From the NCBI GenBank assembly GCA_016647705.1, contig CM028328.1, forward strand, positions 4,985,311 through 5,049,310: a DNA stretch of 64,000 nucleotides, in the 5' to 3' direction. The notes beneath the pieces are model-generated. The model had not been told where the DNA came from. It made no database searches and saw nothing but the letters and a program-made list of their open reading frames with translations. The DNA is from Eucommia ulmoides (taxonomy: Eukaryota; Streptophyta; Magnoliopsida; Garryales; Eucommiaceae). The position numbers and the translations under genes are program-made. Positions 11,001 through 23,430 of this stretch are shown here, piece after piece; the stretch's first letter is position 1; each line of letters opens with the position of its first letter.

Positions 11001-14000
11001 ATGGAAGTTCCTGCAAAAGCTTCTGTTTTTCCTCTTTCAACTCAGAATGGACAGACCGCCGTCATCCGGCGATCGGCAAATTTTCATCCCTGCATCTGGG
11101 GTGACTATTTTCTTGCCTACACCTCCGAGCCCACGGTACGATAAATTAATCACGTAAATGAACACCCCCCCCCCCTGCCCTTTCTCTTTTAATTATATAT
11201 GGATATGCATTGTACTAGGAAATTGATGTCAATGCTGGGAAACAAGTTGAAGAGTTGAAAAAACAAGTGAAAAATATGATACTGAAAACTGCTGATAAAC
11301 CTTCAGAACAATTGAATCTGATCGATACACTCCAACGCCTTGGCATCTCCTACCATTTTGAATGCGAAATCAATGATGCATTAGAACATATGAAAGAGAT
11401 CTATCTATGTTTTGACAAAAAAGACGATTATGACCTTCATATGGTCTCTCTTTGCTTTCGGTTGCTCAGACAACATGGTCATAATGTCTCATCTGGTAAG
11501 TAAAATATATACCCAATTCAAGGATAATTATGTAATCTAACATATTTTGTGGACAGATGCTTTTAACAAATTTATGGACAACAATGGAAAATTTAAGGAT
11601 TCTCTTGTTAACAACGTAAGAGGGATGTTGAGTTTATATGAAGCCACACATATGAGTGTCCATGGAGAACATATTATGGATGAAGCACTGGATTTTACCA
11701 CCATTCAATTGGGAACACTATTACAAAACTTGAGGAACACTCCACTCAGGGAAGAAGTAATTCATGCCCTGGAACAACCCATCCACAAGGGCTTGGCAAG
11801 GCTTGAGGCCAGGAATTACATTTCCATCTACCAAAAATATGATTTTCATAGTGAAATTCTACTAAAATTTGCCAAATTAGATTTCAACCAGTTGGAAAAG
11901 ATGCATCAGGCAGAGCTCAGCAGTATTACTAGGTAAGTCTATAATTCGATCTTCTCGGTTTTTATGGGTTACGATGACACTGATATGATCTGAATTGACA
12001 TTTAAAAAATTTTGATAAAAATATGTACATATTATGGACCAGTGAAATTATCAAAAAAAAAAATTCTCATTATAATGTCATTAAAAAAGAGTTTTAAATA
12101 TTTTAGTTGTTGTCTTATTTGATTGTGAAACAGAGATAACGAGTTTTTGGATTGATTATTTGGGACAAATTTCAGAAAAAAAAAAAAAAATTTACTAGCT
12201 AAGGAAAATGAAAATAGGGGTACAAATGAGGGGCAAAAAACTAATTTATCCTAAAATATAATCTAATATCTTATAGAAAAAGTAAAATACGAAACTCTAT
12301 CTTAAGTTGAAAGAGAATGTGCAGAGCCTAAAACCTAAATTGCTTGTAAAATAGGAATATGTCTATTGCAAAGCACACAATCATAATCTTCGTTTTTATT
12401 TGGATGTAGAATATAAGATTGGTTGACTAAGACATTGTTATTTGTGAAAATTGTTTTTTTGTCAACATCGTCTAATAAGAAAAATTACTGAATTGCGCAG
12501 ATCTCGCAGGGGTATTTTGGTCATGATTTTTTTTGCCTTTTTAAAATTGGAATTAAACAGTTCAAAATTGGGATTAAACATTTCAAAAAGTCAAGTCAAT
12601 GAGGTTAGTTTGTTTAACCGCAAACAATTGTTGTTAATTGGTAATTTGGTTCTTAATATAGATATACTCGGTAATTTTTCTTATATGATTTGTTTCTGGC
12701 GAGTTTGGTATTTTTTTAGTTCTTCGAGATAGTGAGAATTCAATATATCTAAATTTCTTCTAGTTCAAAATAATTGTCCAGCTCTTAATTTTTTTCTGCT
12801 CCTACTCTTTCATTAATTGTCGATTATTAAACAAATGTTTTTGGCTATTCTTGTTATCCGGTCAGTTTAAAAGCGGAGAAAAATTAATAGTTATGAAAAT
12901 AACAAGTCTTAATAAACTCCTTCTCTTAGGAGTTTATACGTAGTTTCTTTGGCTTCCAATTACTTACTATGTTTAAGTGTGAAAACAAATAAGAATGATC
13001 AAAAATTATAATTTTAGTTTTTGTTCTTCTGAATGCATAGAAATTTATTTTTGTTGTTTTTTTTATAATATATACTCTTAAGCGTATCATGTATAATATT
13101 TAGATGTTAAATATTTATTAATATAAATTTTATTTTTTTAAAAAAAATTTGTGCACCACGCAGATCTAAAATTAGTATGTATCTAAATTTGGAAGTGTGG
13201 TTTGTATTATAGGTGGTGGAAAGATTTGGATTTCGCAAGGAAATTACCTTTTGCAAGAGACAGAATAGTGGAATGTTACTTTTGGATATTGAGTGTCTAC
13301 TTTGAGCCTCAATATTTGATGGCCAGGAGGATACTAACCAAAGTCATAGCCATGATATCCATCATTGATGACATCTTTGATGTTTATGCTACTTTTGAAG
13401 AAATCACCCTCTTCACTCATGCCATAGAAAGGTTATCTCTCTCTCTCTCTCTCAAGTGAAATTCATGATGGCATGATTGTTTATGCGTGTGAGGTGTGTG
13501 TTGAATTTTACATAATTTGTGTTACTTGATCTTGAGCTATATATAAATTTAAGACAATTCTCTTCTTACAAGATATCTTTCAAGAGCGAATTAGTTCCAT
13601 TGGGTTTGTACGTAGTATTCATTTGTAGTGGTTTGTTAAATTCCACCCCGCACATTACTTGTATTACCTCATCCTAAGCTATATAGTCTAAATAATCCTC
13701 TTCTTACAAGACGTCTTCAGAAAGTGAGTTAGGCCCATCGAGCAACTACATGGTATCCATTCCCAGTGGTTTGTTAAAGTCCACCTTGAGCATGAAGGAG
13801 CATATTGAATCCCACTAGGGATGGCAATTAAAACCGAACCGATGAGTAACCAAACGAAACCGAACCGAGCGGTCCGATTTTGAAACTGACTAAATGATTT
13901 TGGTCTTGATTTTGGTTTTAAATTTAGCAACCGACGCAGTTTTAGTTTGGGTTTTGGGATAGTAATCGCATAACCGAACTGCGTGACTGAACCACAAACT

Positions 14001-14011
14001 GAACCGTGTAA

Positions 14012-14050
<39 letters not shown>

Positions 14051-16515
14051 TCATTTATTTAGTATTTACAGTTTAATCTCTATTTTATATAAATATTTTG
14101 TATTTATTTACACTTTAACCTTAGTATATTTTATATTTTAGTTATGCTTTTGTTCAAACAATGGTCTGCAATTTCGCGGTTTTGATTTTAGTTTTTTATA
14201 AAATTTAAAAATTTTAAACGATTTCGTGGTTTTAATTTTGGTTAAAAATAAATGGTCCAGTTTTAAAACTGTTCAAAAAAGACCGATGATTTTGTTTTTG
14301 GTTATATATATATGTCTAATGGTTTTGGTTTTGGTTATATATGAAACCGAACCGAAACCGGACCAATGACATCTCTAAATTCCACATCACTTGTATTATC
14401 TGATCATGAGTTATATATAATGTTTAGACAATTCTCATCTTACAAGATATCTTTTGAGAGTGAGTGAGGCCCATCGAGTTCCTACAAATCCCGCAAATAT
14501 AAAAACGTTGTTAGTGATTTTGGATGACAAATGGGTTGTACTTAACACGTGGTCTTCTAATGAGAATATTTTTATCATTTCATCATCCCACTAATCTTAA
14601 GACATGTTTCTCAAATATTTCTCTAATAGTGATTTGTCAGAAAAATGAGAAAGAGAAGTTGGACCATTGTTAAGGGGAAAAACATCTTAGATTTAGTGGA
14701 ATGACAAAATGACAAATATAACTATTAGAAAGCCACATACTGAGTACAACCCATTTTCAGTCCAAAATCATCGACAATATTTTCAATTTTGCTAATTGAA
14801 ATAAATGTAGAACTTGAGGGATAAAATATGTAATTTGGCAAAGTACTCCAAAGTTCACCTAAAGGCTCACCCTATACTTTATCAAACCTTGAGAGAATAA
14901 AAAACTGAAAAAAAAATAAAAAAAAATACATTGATTCTGAAAACTATAACTCCAAAATATTCTTGTTTGTCCTCTAAAGAGAATCAATATTCATTTACAG
15001 GTGGGATATAGCTGCTTTAGATCAACTACCTGATTACATGAAACTGTGTTATCAAGCACTTCTGGATGTTTATGATGAAATGGATGACGAGATGGCTAAA
15101 GAAGAAAGATCATATCGTGTTCACTTTGCAAAAACAGAGGTATGAACCAATAACCAAGGGAAAAAATAGTAATATTAAAAGGAGTTCTCGTTGAACAGTC
15201 CGTGAAATTAAAATATTTACTCATGCAATCCGCGCGCTATAACTATATAAAAGTCATTGTAATCTTTTCATGTAAAAAATTATAGTAACTTTTATATTGT
15301 GAAACGATTTTGGATTTTTGACAGAATTATTAGACTTCTTAAAAATTAAAAATGCATTAGATGCATAGTGAATTGCAAAATTTAGGGTAAAAAAAAAAAA
15401 AAACACATATTGAAAACCCATTTCTTTCTTCTTCTTCTTGTTTTTTAGATGAAAAGATTGGTGAGAGCATACTATGAAGAGGCCAGGTGGTATCATGAAG
15501 GCTATGTTCCCAAGTATGAGGAATACATGAAGGTGGCAATTGTCACAGGAGCTTATATAATGCTTACAGCGACTTCCTTTGTTGGAATGGGAGAGATAGT
15601 GACCAAAGAGGCCTTTCATTGGGTCTCAAGTGACCCTTTAGTTGTTAGGGCTGCTTCTGTAATTGGCAGACTCACTGATGACATGGTTGGACATGAGGTA
15701 AATTACAAAAATTCATTAAATTTGATAACATTGTATTATTGCTATTATTATTTAAATTTGTATCCCACATCGATCATCAGAGAATACCCAAATTACTATA
15801 TAAATGAAAGGAACTACCACACTTGATACCATGTGGTTTTAAGTTGGAACATCCTAATATTTTTAAAAAAAATACAAGAACCAAAAGGAAAAAAAGATTT
15901 TTGGTGAATAGTTTACGAAATTAAAATTTTAGTCAATGGACTCTCCACGCTACAGTAATTTTTCTTGAATTTTAAAGTTAATGTAGTTCATAAAACTTAT
16001 TGTAATTTTTCTATTAAAAATAACAATAATTTTTACGTTATACAGTGATTTTTACACTTTTAACAATAATTTTGGACTTAAGAAAAAATTAATGTAGCGC
16101 ATGGATTATATGAGGTAAAATTATAATTTCGTGGTTGACAAAACCAAGGGAAAAAAAAAGGATATAAGTAACAAGTGGGGTGAGAAGTGTAATTTGCTCT
16201 TTTGGATTCTGTAATTTGAAGTTTGAGCAAGAGAGAGGACATGTAGCCTCAGCAGTTGAATGTTACATGTTGCAACATGGGGTTACAAAGAAGGACGCGT
16301 ATACCGCGCTCACAAAAAAAGTGAGTAATGCGTGGAAAGACATGAACCAAGAGTGCCTGCAGCCGAACGCGGTCCCAATGCCACTCCTCACACGAGTGCT
16401 TAATCTTGCACGTGGGTCTCATGTTATGCACAAAGATGTAGATGGCTACACACACTCCAAAACAAGAACCAAAAAATATATTACAACTGTCTTGATAGAT
16501 GCAGTGCCTATGTAG
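11001..16515 (+). CDS. Terpene synthase, TPS-a type (sesquiterpene synthase-like), 7 exons, intact
   Basis: Exons read by eye: 11001-11135, 11219-11495, 11557-11932, 13213-13431, 15001-15139, 15449-15697, 16222-16515. All introns are GT-AG and the phases join into 562 residues with one stop at 16513-16515. The exon lengths 376, 219, 139 and 249 are those usual for angiosperm class I TPS genes. Residues 23-35 carry the N-terminal [13 protein letters not shown] motif (RRx8W-like). The RxR motif is RDR in exon 4, the Mg-binding aspartate motif is DDIFD in exon 4, and the second metal motif spans exons 6-7 as DDMVGHEFE. There is no plastid transit peptide before the RR motif, so a cytosolic enzyme using farnesyl diphosphate is the family expectation. 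The C-terminal DGYTH and KKYI segments are present. The product cannot be told from sequence. The second metal motif has Gly where Ser/Thr is usual. I see no premature stop or frameshift, so it is probably functional; expression is unknown. Confidence 0.95.
13503..14490 (+). repeat. Three-copy ~150-bp tandem repeat in TPS intron 4, split by the MITE
   Basis: Copies at about 13503-13650, 13650-13807 and 14378-14490 share the pattern 'cacttgtattacct', 'gagctatata', 'caattctcttcttacaaga' and 'gaggcccatcgag' in the same order. The MITE at 13816-14377 sits at the junction before the third copy. Function none seen. Confidence 0.7.
13816..14377. mobile_element. hAT-type MITE in intron 4 of the terpene synthase
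   Basis: A 562-bp element starts TAGGGATGGCA and ends as the inverted TAGAGATGTCA. It is flanked by 8-bp direct repeats AATCCCAC (13808-13815) and AATTCCAC (14378-14385), one mismatch. TAGGGATG ends and an 8-bp target duplication are typical of hAT MITEs in plants. The subterminal parts are rich in AACCGAACCG-like motifs. A (TA)n run is at 14015-14046. It has no coding capacity. Confidence 0.85.
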
Positions 16516-16694
16516 GCAAGAAGATTAAGGTTAACTCAAAACTTATAATTTAGTTGTTATCTAGTGTGTTTCCATAGTGGAAGGTCTAGTGTTGATATAA
16601 TATTGTGGTCGTTTAATTTTTTATTTTTATTTTTTTTGGTTGGTTTAATATTGGATTTGTACTGTGTGGTATGTTTGTTGAGTTTATAATATTC

Positions 16695-16704
16695 AATAAA
16701 TAAA
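16695..16704 (+). terminator. Poly(A) signal candidate of the terpene synthase
   Basis: AATAAATAAA occurs about 180 bp after the TPS stop codon, following a GT-rich stretch, and fits a plant near-upstream element. No other signal this clear lies between the stop and 16900. Confidence 0.4.
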
Positions 16705-17675
16705 ATTATCTGTTGTGAGACTTAGATTTTCTTGTATCAATGATACCGTAATCCATAATTATTTAAGAAACATTAGGACCTAGCATTAGCATTTGATTAT
16801 ATTCCACATCAATTTCGTTGAGTAATTTTCCTAACTTCTATACTTTTTAAAGAAAATTGAACGTTTGTCTGATTGCTAGTTGCAAACAGTACGTGTTCAA
16901 GTGCAACTTTAAAAAATTTAACCTATGAGATTTCTTCTCATGGCAAAATTTTACTTTTTTTTTTTTTTCTCTAAATAAGGCACAATCATTTTTTGATTAT
17001 TCAAACAAAGTTTTAGATACCTAATTCCCTCGACACCTATTTAGTTACCAAATTCCTTAATTATTCACAATGTTATTTTAACTCTTCCATGATTTGTGGG
17101 GGGGTAAATTTCAATGACACCGCCTATCTTTTAAAAAACTTACCAAGACACTCTCATTTCAAAAATATTAGGGACATCCCCTGTAGGTAGTTGCGAAAGT
17201 AATATTACAACTTTAATTTTGTTATCGTATATATTTTTTTTTGGGTAAGTCATACTTTATTAATACTAGTAAAAAGAAAAGTCTCCTTTACTACAAGCTA
17301 TAAATTGACATGTAACCTGCAAGACCCTTTCGATCAACATACAGTCAAAACTAAAAAAGAGCCCGAACCTCTACAAATAGGCCATCCCTGATCCACAGAT
17401 TCACAAAGGACTCGCCAAAGCTCGAACACCTAATCATGCTACAAAACACTTGAAATACCTGTTGAAAAAAAATTGTTGACTAAATTTTTAAAAAAAATTA
17501 GTTTTTATGAGCATAGTATACATTTTTTTTTTTAAGCATGGACCAATACTTGACTAGACTTCTTTTGGGGTACTTTTTAAGCATGGACCTTACCAGGACA
17601 CTCTCATTTAAAAAATACTAGACTAGACCTATCTAAAGTTATTAGTTCACCAAAACTTTGTCGTAATTTTGGGGT
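16705..17675. other. Intergenic between TPS and element C; possible LINE tail
   Basis: 17230-17460 read on the minus strand ends ATTAATAAAGTATGACTTAC followed by CCAAAAAAAAA, which resembles a LINE 3' end with poly(A). No ORF supports it. 17102-17170 is an inverted relative of 42036-42103. Confidence 0.3.
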
Positions 17676-17730
17676 GTCATTTATGCGGGAGAAATTCATT
17701 TTTCTCGGAAAAAGCCGATTGCGATAAGTC

Positions 17731-18424
17731 CACAGGTTATCCTGGGCTAACACAATAAAGAGGTCCGATGCTCAAAAGGAGTCGGCCCGTGAATGTTGGT
17801 CCAAATCAGTGATCCATGCATGGATCCATCAAATGGGAAGTTAAAGAACGTAACTTAGTCAACAATACACTCCCAACTAAATAGCAACAAAGTGGGAGAA
17901 GACGAAATCCTTAAATATCAAATCAACCTACTAACCCATGATTCTACCTAAATAGGAAGAAGCGAGCCCTCATCGAATAATGGGAGAAGTGTTGGAAAAA
18001 AAAATTGTGGGCTAACGTTAATTGAATAAATTATTTTACAAAAACGGATTAATGGATAGTCTATTATATAATCAGCCCACAGGTAATCCTAGATTAGCAC
18101 AATAAAGAGACCCAATGCTCAAAGGAGCCGAGCCGTGAACATTGGTCCAAATCGGTGATCCATGCATGGATCCATCAAATGGGAAGTCAAAAAACGTAAC
18201 TTAGTCAACAATACACTCCCAACTAAATAGTGACAAAGTGAGAGAAGACGAAGTTAAATATCAAATCAACCAACTAACCTATAGTTCCACCTAAATAGGA
18301 AGAAGCGAGCCCTCATTAGATAGTGGGAGAAGTGTTGGGAAATTTTTTGTGAGCTAACATTAATTAAATAAATTATTTTACAAAAACGGATTAATGGATA
18401 GTCTATTATATAACCATCCCAAAT
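17731..18424 (+). repeat. 347-bp tandem duplication across the C/E junction
   Basis: 17731-18077 and 18078-18424 are direct copies. Each contains part of the C 5' LTR, the AGAAG target site and the first ~85 bp of the E LTR (starts at 17990 and 18333). The join at 18074-18080 has AGCCCAC, where C has GTCCACAGG and E has CAGCCCA, so a short shared CCCA-like stretch may have guided the event. Confidence 0.85.
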
Positions 18425-18811
18425 AATAGGTGATTATATTTTGATTTGGGCTGTGACATCTTTTATGTAGAAGCCCAGTAAGTGGCAAGTGTAAGTTTTG
18501 GGTTTCGTTGAAACCCGTTATGAGAATGTCCAATATGAAACCCTAATATAAATAATTCAATCTCCTGCGATGGCCCACACAGGTATGTATTCGATTACAT
18601 TTCTTTATTGTTATGTGATAGGTGTGAAAAACATATCTATTTCGAAACCGAATTTGTTAGTTTTCAAGCCTATTAGTTATATTTAATTGTGTTTTAGTTT
18701 GTTTTAGTGTAAAACAGGTGAAGGGACGTTAAAGGGCGATAAACAAGTGAAAACGGTGGAGAAACGGTGAACAAAATGTGAAAAATAGGGTTTTGGTCAA
18801 TGAAGACCACT

Positions 18812-21800
18812 GTCTAGGCGGAAAAGAGGCAAAATGTTGGAGTGCTAAAGAGCTTAACCACCGCCTAGGCGAGAAAACGTCAGAATGTTATGCCAGCAGC
18901 CACTGCCTAGGCGAAGATGCGACAGAGGCTTAAACCGACTTAAACCACCGCCTAAGCGGTGAACCACCGCTTAGGCGGTAACACTCTGCGCAGAAATATC
19001 TGTTTTCAGATATTTTGAAGATATTTTCTCAAACCTTCTTTTTAACCCTTTTCTCCACCAATTGTAAAAGACCCCTTATACGTGAGAGGAGGCTTAGATG
19101 TTTTAGAGAGCTCCCTTCTACCATAGTTAGGTTTAGATAATTTAGGAAGTAGATTAGATTAGTTTTAGAAAGTGTTCTTGGCCATTTCTTGAAGAACTAG
19201 AAGAGGAAGTTCATCAATGGAGAAGAGGAAGCTCGGGAGGATTGTTCTTTGGCGAAAGTTGACTACTCCACTTTGAGATTTGATCTCTCTTCCCTTGTTT
19301 CCATCTTTGTACTTAATGTTTATTATTGATATTGATGATCTCCTCCTGATTTAATGTTGTATTGGCTAAGAACATGTTAGTTTAATTAAAAATTAGTTAG
19401 GGAACGATGTCGTTGTGTAAATACTTGTTTGGTTTAATATATGTTTCTTTAACGGTTGTTGTGTTTAAGTCCGATTGTATTTATCATTTGATGACAATCT
19501 TAGTATGCTTGTTATGGTATTAGAGTTGGATTTAAGAATCTAGGGTTTGACACTCGGGAGAGGTAACCCTGGATTCGGATTAGGGTAAACACATCGTTAC
19601 GACCTAACGACCCGGGAGGGCGTTAGTTAGTGTGCAATCGATGACGTTGGGTCAAGACTCATGCGGCCTAGAGTCGTTAAGACATTAAGGGGGACCTCTT
19701 CGTCGACACGAAGTCGCGTATTCCCTCGTCTTACACTCGGAAGAGGTGGCGGAGGAGTTTACGAACCGAGATTGTCGGATACCTAAACTCCGTTATTGTT
19801 AACTAAATGAAATCAAACATGTATTAAGTGAACGAAATCAATCCCTAGTTAATCAACTTAATTAGAATTAACCCACTAATTATAGTTTAGTCTAGATTAA
19901 TTTTAAATAATTTCTTTAATCGTCAGCATAACATGAGACTACGTAAATTACGGTATTCAATTATTCACACTTTTCTCTGTGGGAATGATATCTGATCTTC
20001 AAGATCCACTATATTAAAACTTAGACCTCGTATACTTGCGAGAGTAAGTAGCGGTTTATTTTACGCCCTACTAAGTTTTTGGCGCCGTTGCCGGGGATTG
20101 TTTTGATGTTATTGTCGGAGAAACGCGGTAACGGCCGAAGACTTAAGTTTTAGATAAGAGAAGCAAGTGTATCGTATTCTAGTCCCATCAACGTACCAAG
20201 TTTTTGGTGTCGTTGCCGGAGATTAGTGTGAATTTTAAGTTGATATTACGACTAAGTGGTCAATTGTTAATCCTGACATCTATTTTGCTTTGTTTTTAAT
20301 TTTTATTTTTGTTTCATTGTGCTAGTGTGATCACGCCGTGTGAGAAACGATGAAGAAGGTTAATTTTCAATCCCGAGATCAAGCTTATCTTGAAAATGAT
20401 AAGAACTGAGAGGAGAAGCTGACTTCAAGCCATGATCTTGATCCGACTGAGCATTTGAGCCCAAATTCCTTGTCTATGGAAAATTTTGGCAAAAAATATT
20501 TAGTAACACGAAAGTCTAGTTGGGGACGGTAACTCAAGCGCTATATTTTTTTGAAATGAAACTCAGGGTATCAAATTACCTGATTTTTGTTACTCTTTAT
20601 TTTATTATTTATTCTTTTTGGAAGCCAGCATGGCTTCGGAACGTGTTCAGAAGTAAATTTAGGAATGTAGACGCTTGAGGAAATGTTTTAAGTTTAAACA
20701 CGTTGAACAAGCGAAGTGAAAACGTACGGGGTGGAGCCGTATTTTGAAAATTTGAGAAGAACATGAAAGAAGCAGTTGCAGCCCCACCGCCTAAGCGGTC
20801 AAAATATAGGTTGTGTGTTTTTCTGCAAAAACGGCCCACCGCTTAGGCGGTAAAATTACAGGATGCAACAAATTTTTAAAACCCGCTTCACCGCCTAGGC
20901 GGAGAAACCACTGCCTAGGCGAAAATAGTACAGTTGGCTGAGTTTTCACACTAGTGTAACTTTGCTTAGGCGGAAAAATCACCGCCTAGACGGATTAACG
21001 TCAGAAAGGTTTTTTTTTAAAAAAGGGCTCCACCACCTAAGCGGTGGACCTTCTGCAGTTAAACAACCCCCATTCGTTAAAAAAATTGAAATCACAAGGT
21101 TTCTTCCCCAAAATCCTCCACCTTCTCTCCAAAACCTCACTTCCAAACCATTCAAATACTCAAAAATCATCCTTTCATTACAAAATTTGTGATTTCTACC
21201 CCGAATCATCCTCCACAAATCAATTTTCAACCCCATTTTCGCGATTTTATTTATCACTTTGGGTTTTTGATTTGATTTTTGGTGATAACTTAGTTTCTAT
21301 AGATTGTTAAATTGTGTGAAACAAAATTGCATGCCATATTGTTCATATTTTGTTGAAACGTTGTGATGATGATCAGTTTAATGGATATTCATCCATTTTG
21401 ATTTTTTTGTAGAAAATGATGAACCATTATTATTTTTTGAACAAAATGCAAAAAAACAAATTATGTACAAAATTATGTTTAAGTATGTATTTTATTATTT
21501 TAATGAATGTTTTAGTTTTTAAATTTGTAGTTTAGTTTAGTTTAGTTTTTAAATTTGTGATTTAGTTTAGTTTAATTTTTGTTTTTGCATGTGTAGTGTT
21601 AGGTTAATTAATGTATGTTTGTATTAGATTTAATTTAGAATTGTGTATGTATAAAGTTGTATTTACATGTTTAGTTGTTGAGTTCATTTGGGCCAAGACC
21701 CGATGATAAGAATTATTCCCTAATTGCATATTGAGGTCGGGGGTAATACATTCCTTGTACATTTTGTGTGCTTAACATGTTGATTGGGTAAAAATTATCT

Positions 21801-23430
21801 CGATAAAATCACACGACATTTGAACTCAATGTATAATAATATGAACAATTAGACGCTGATTATTTAATATTAAGTTCATGATAGAAAATGAAGAGACTAG
21901 AACTTGATTTGGGAGAAACTTGAAACGGAGTCCTAGGTAAGGTAATTCCGGAGACGTGATTTAGGCCGTCATTTTTTCACTTGAACCATTATAGCTAACC
22001 TGAAAATTTGCATTCCTTATTTCCGTTGTCGAAGCCAATAACGTAATCAATTCTGAAAACGTTCTAATACTCTTTTCATTTAAATTTTCCTAACCCAATG
22101 TCGCTAAGCCTAATTTTCAAAATTGAGTGAAATCAAGTGAGCGGTCGGGTTTTTGATAAATTTTTATTGATTCGGTATTATTGTATTCACTTGTCACTTT
22201 CGTATTTCTTTTTTGCACGCTCCTAAAATAAGTTTGGCGGGGTGTTTCTATAATTTCTCTTTTTTACATATTCCTAAAATTTTATAAATTTGAATAAGTT
22301 TGGGGGTGTGTTTCTCTAACTTCTTTTTGCACTCTCCTAAAACTATAATAATTCGAATTAATTTAGGAATATGTTGTTAAAAAAAAAAACGTGAACATCG
22401 TTTTCATTTTATTTTCTTTCGAGAAGTGAATACAATGATCTTTAATTCTCATTCAGAGTTTTACTTTAAATGTGTGGGGTCATGAGAGAAGATAGGGACA
22501 AGCGATTTTACATCGGGTATCTTTCAATTCAAACGATTATCTATTTTCAATTCCAATGATACCCGTGGTCGTTCTCCAAAGCCAAACCAAGCCCTATTGA
22601 TTTTTATGAATATCCGAGCCTACATTAGTGGATAGTAGACTCCAATCAAGCGTCTGGTTTTCCTGAATCCTTCAACGGTTTAAGTTATGAGCTTAACAAT
22701 TGAATAATTCAATCCGGTATTTGAATAGTTACACATTTGAGTTATCACACACACACTTCAAAGGGATCTAGAATGGTTTTTATCAATATTGATAGTTGAA
22801 ATTCTAGAACACCACTTGGTGTGGATTACTTCCCGAATTTGATCAAATTTAGGGATGTTGAGGGAGGAACAAATTGGTCCTTTCGATTGAATTTTATATT
22901 TACATGCATATACTTCTTTTGTGTTTAAGTTTTTCATTTTTAGTTGGTTAGTTTATTAGTTAGTTTAGTTTAGTGTTAGTGTTTTGCTCGAGAACTAGCA
23001 AAATTCTAAATTTGGGGGTATTGATAGATGTGAAAAATCTATCTATTTCGAAACCGAATTTGTTAGTTTTCAAGCGTATTAGTTATATTTAATTTTTCTT
23101 TAGTTTGTTTTAGTGTAAAATAGGTGAAGGGACGTTAAAGGGCGATAAACAAATGAAAAAGGTGGAGAAACGGTGAACAAAATGTGAAAAACAGGGTTTC
23201 GGTGAATGAAGACCACTGCCTAGGCGGAAGTTCCATCGCTAAGGCTGAAAAAAGGCAGAATGTTGGAGTGTTGAAGGGCTGAACCACCGCCTAGGCGAAA
23301 AAACGTTAGAATGTTATGCCAGCAGCCACTGCCTAGGCGGAGAAACCACCGCCTAGGCAAAGATCCGACAGAAGCTTAAACCGACTTAAACCACGGCCTA
23401 AGCAGTGAACCACCGCTTAGACGGTGACAC
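18812..23430. repeat. Scattered CCGCCTAGGCGG palindromes in element D
   Basis: The motif CACCGCCTAGGCGG or a close variant occurs repeatedly in the 5' LTR (18812-18980), internally (20785-21050) and in the 3' LTR (23210-23430), roughly 20 copies. 18947-18979 contains a perfect 15-bp inverted repeat (ACCGCCTAAGCGGTG, 3-base loop AAC). Role unknown. Confidence 0.8.
20080..20097 (+). promoter_or_regulatory. Primer binding site of element D (tRNA-Asp)
   Basis: Eighteen bases match the complement of the tRNA-Asp 3' end, six bases after the 5' LTR. A second, decayed version (TTTTGGTGTCGTTGCCGGAG) lies at about 20201-20220. Confidence 0.85.

Noticed and set aside
16249..16455. 68-residue minus frame within the last TPS exon
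   Set aside because: Shadow of the sense TPS exon.
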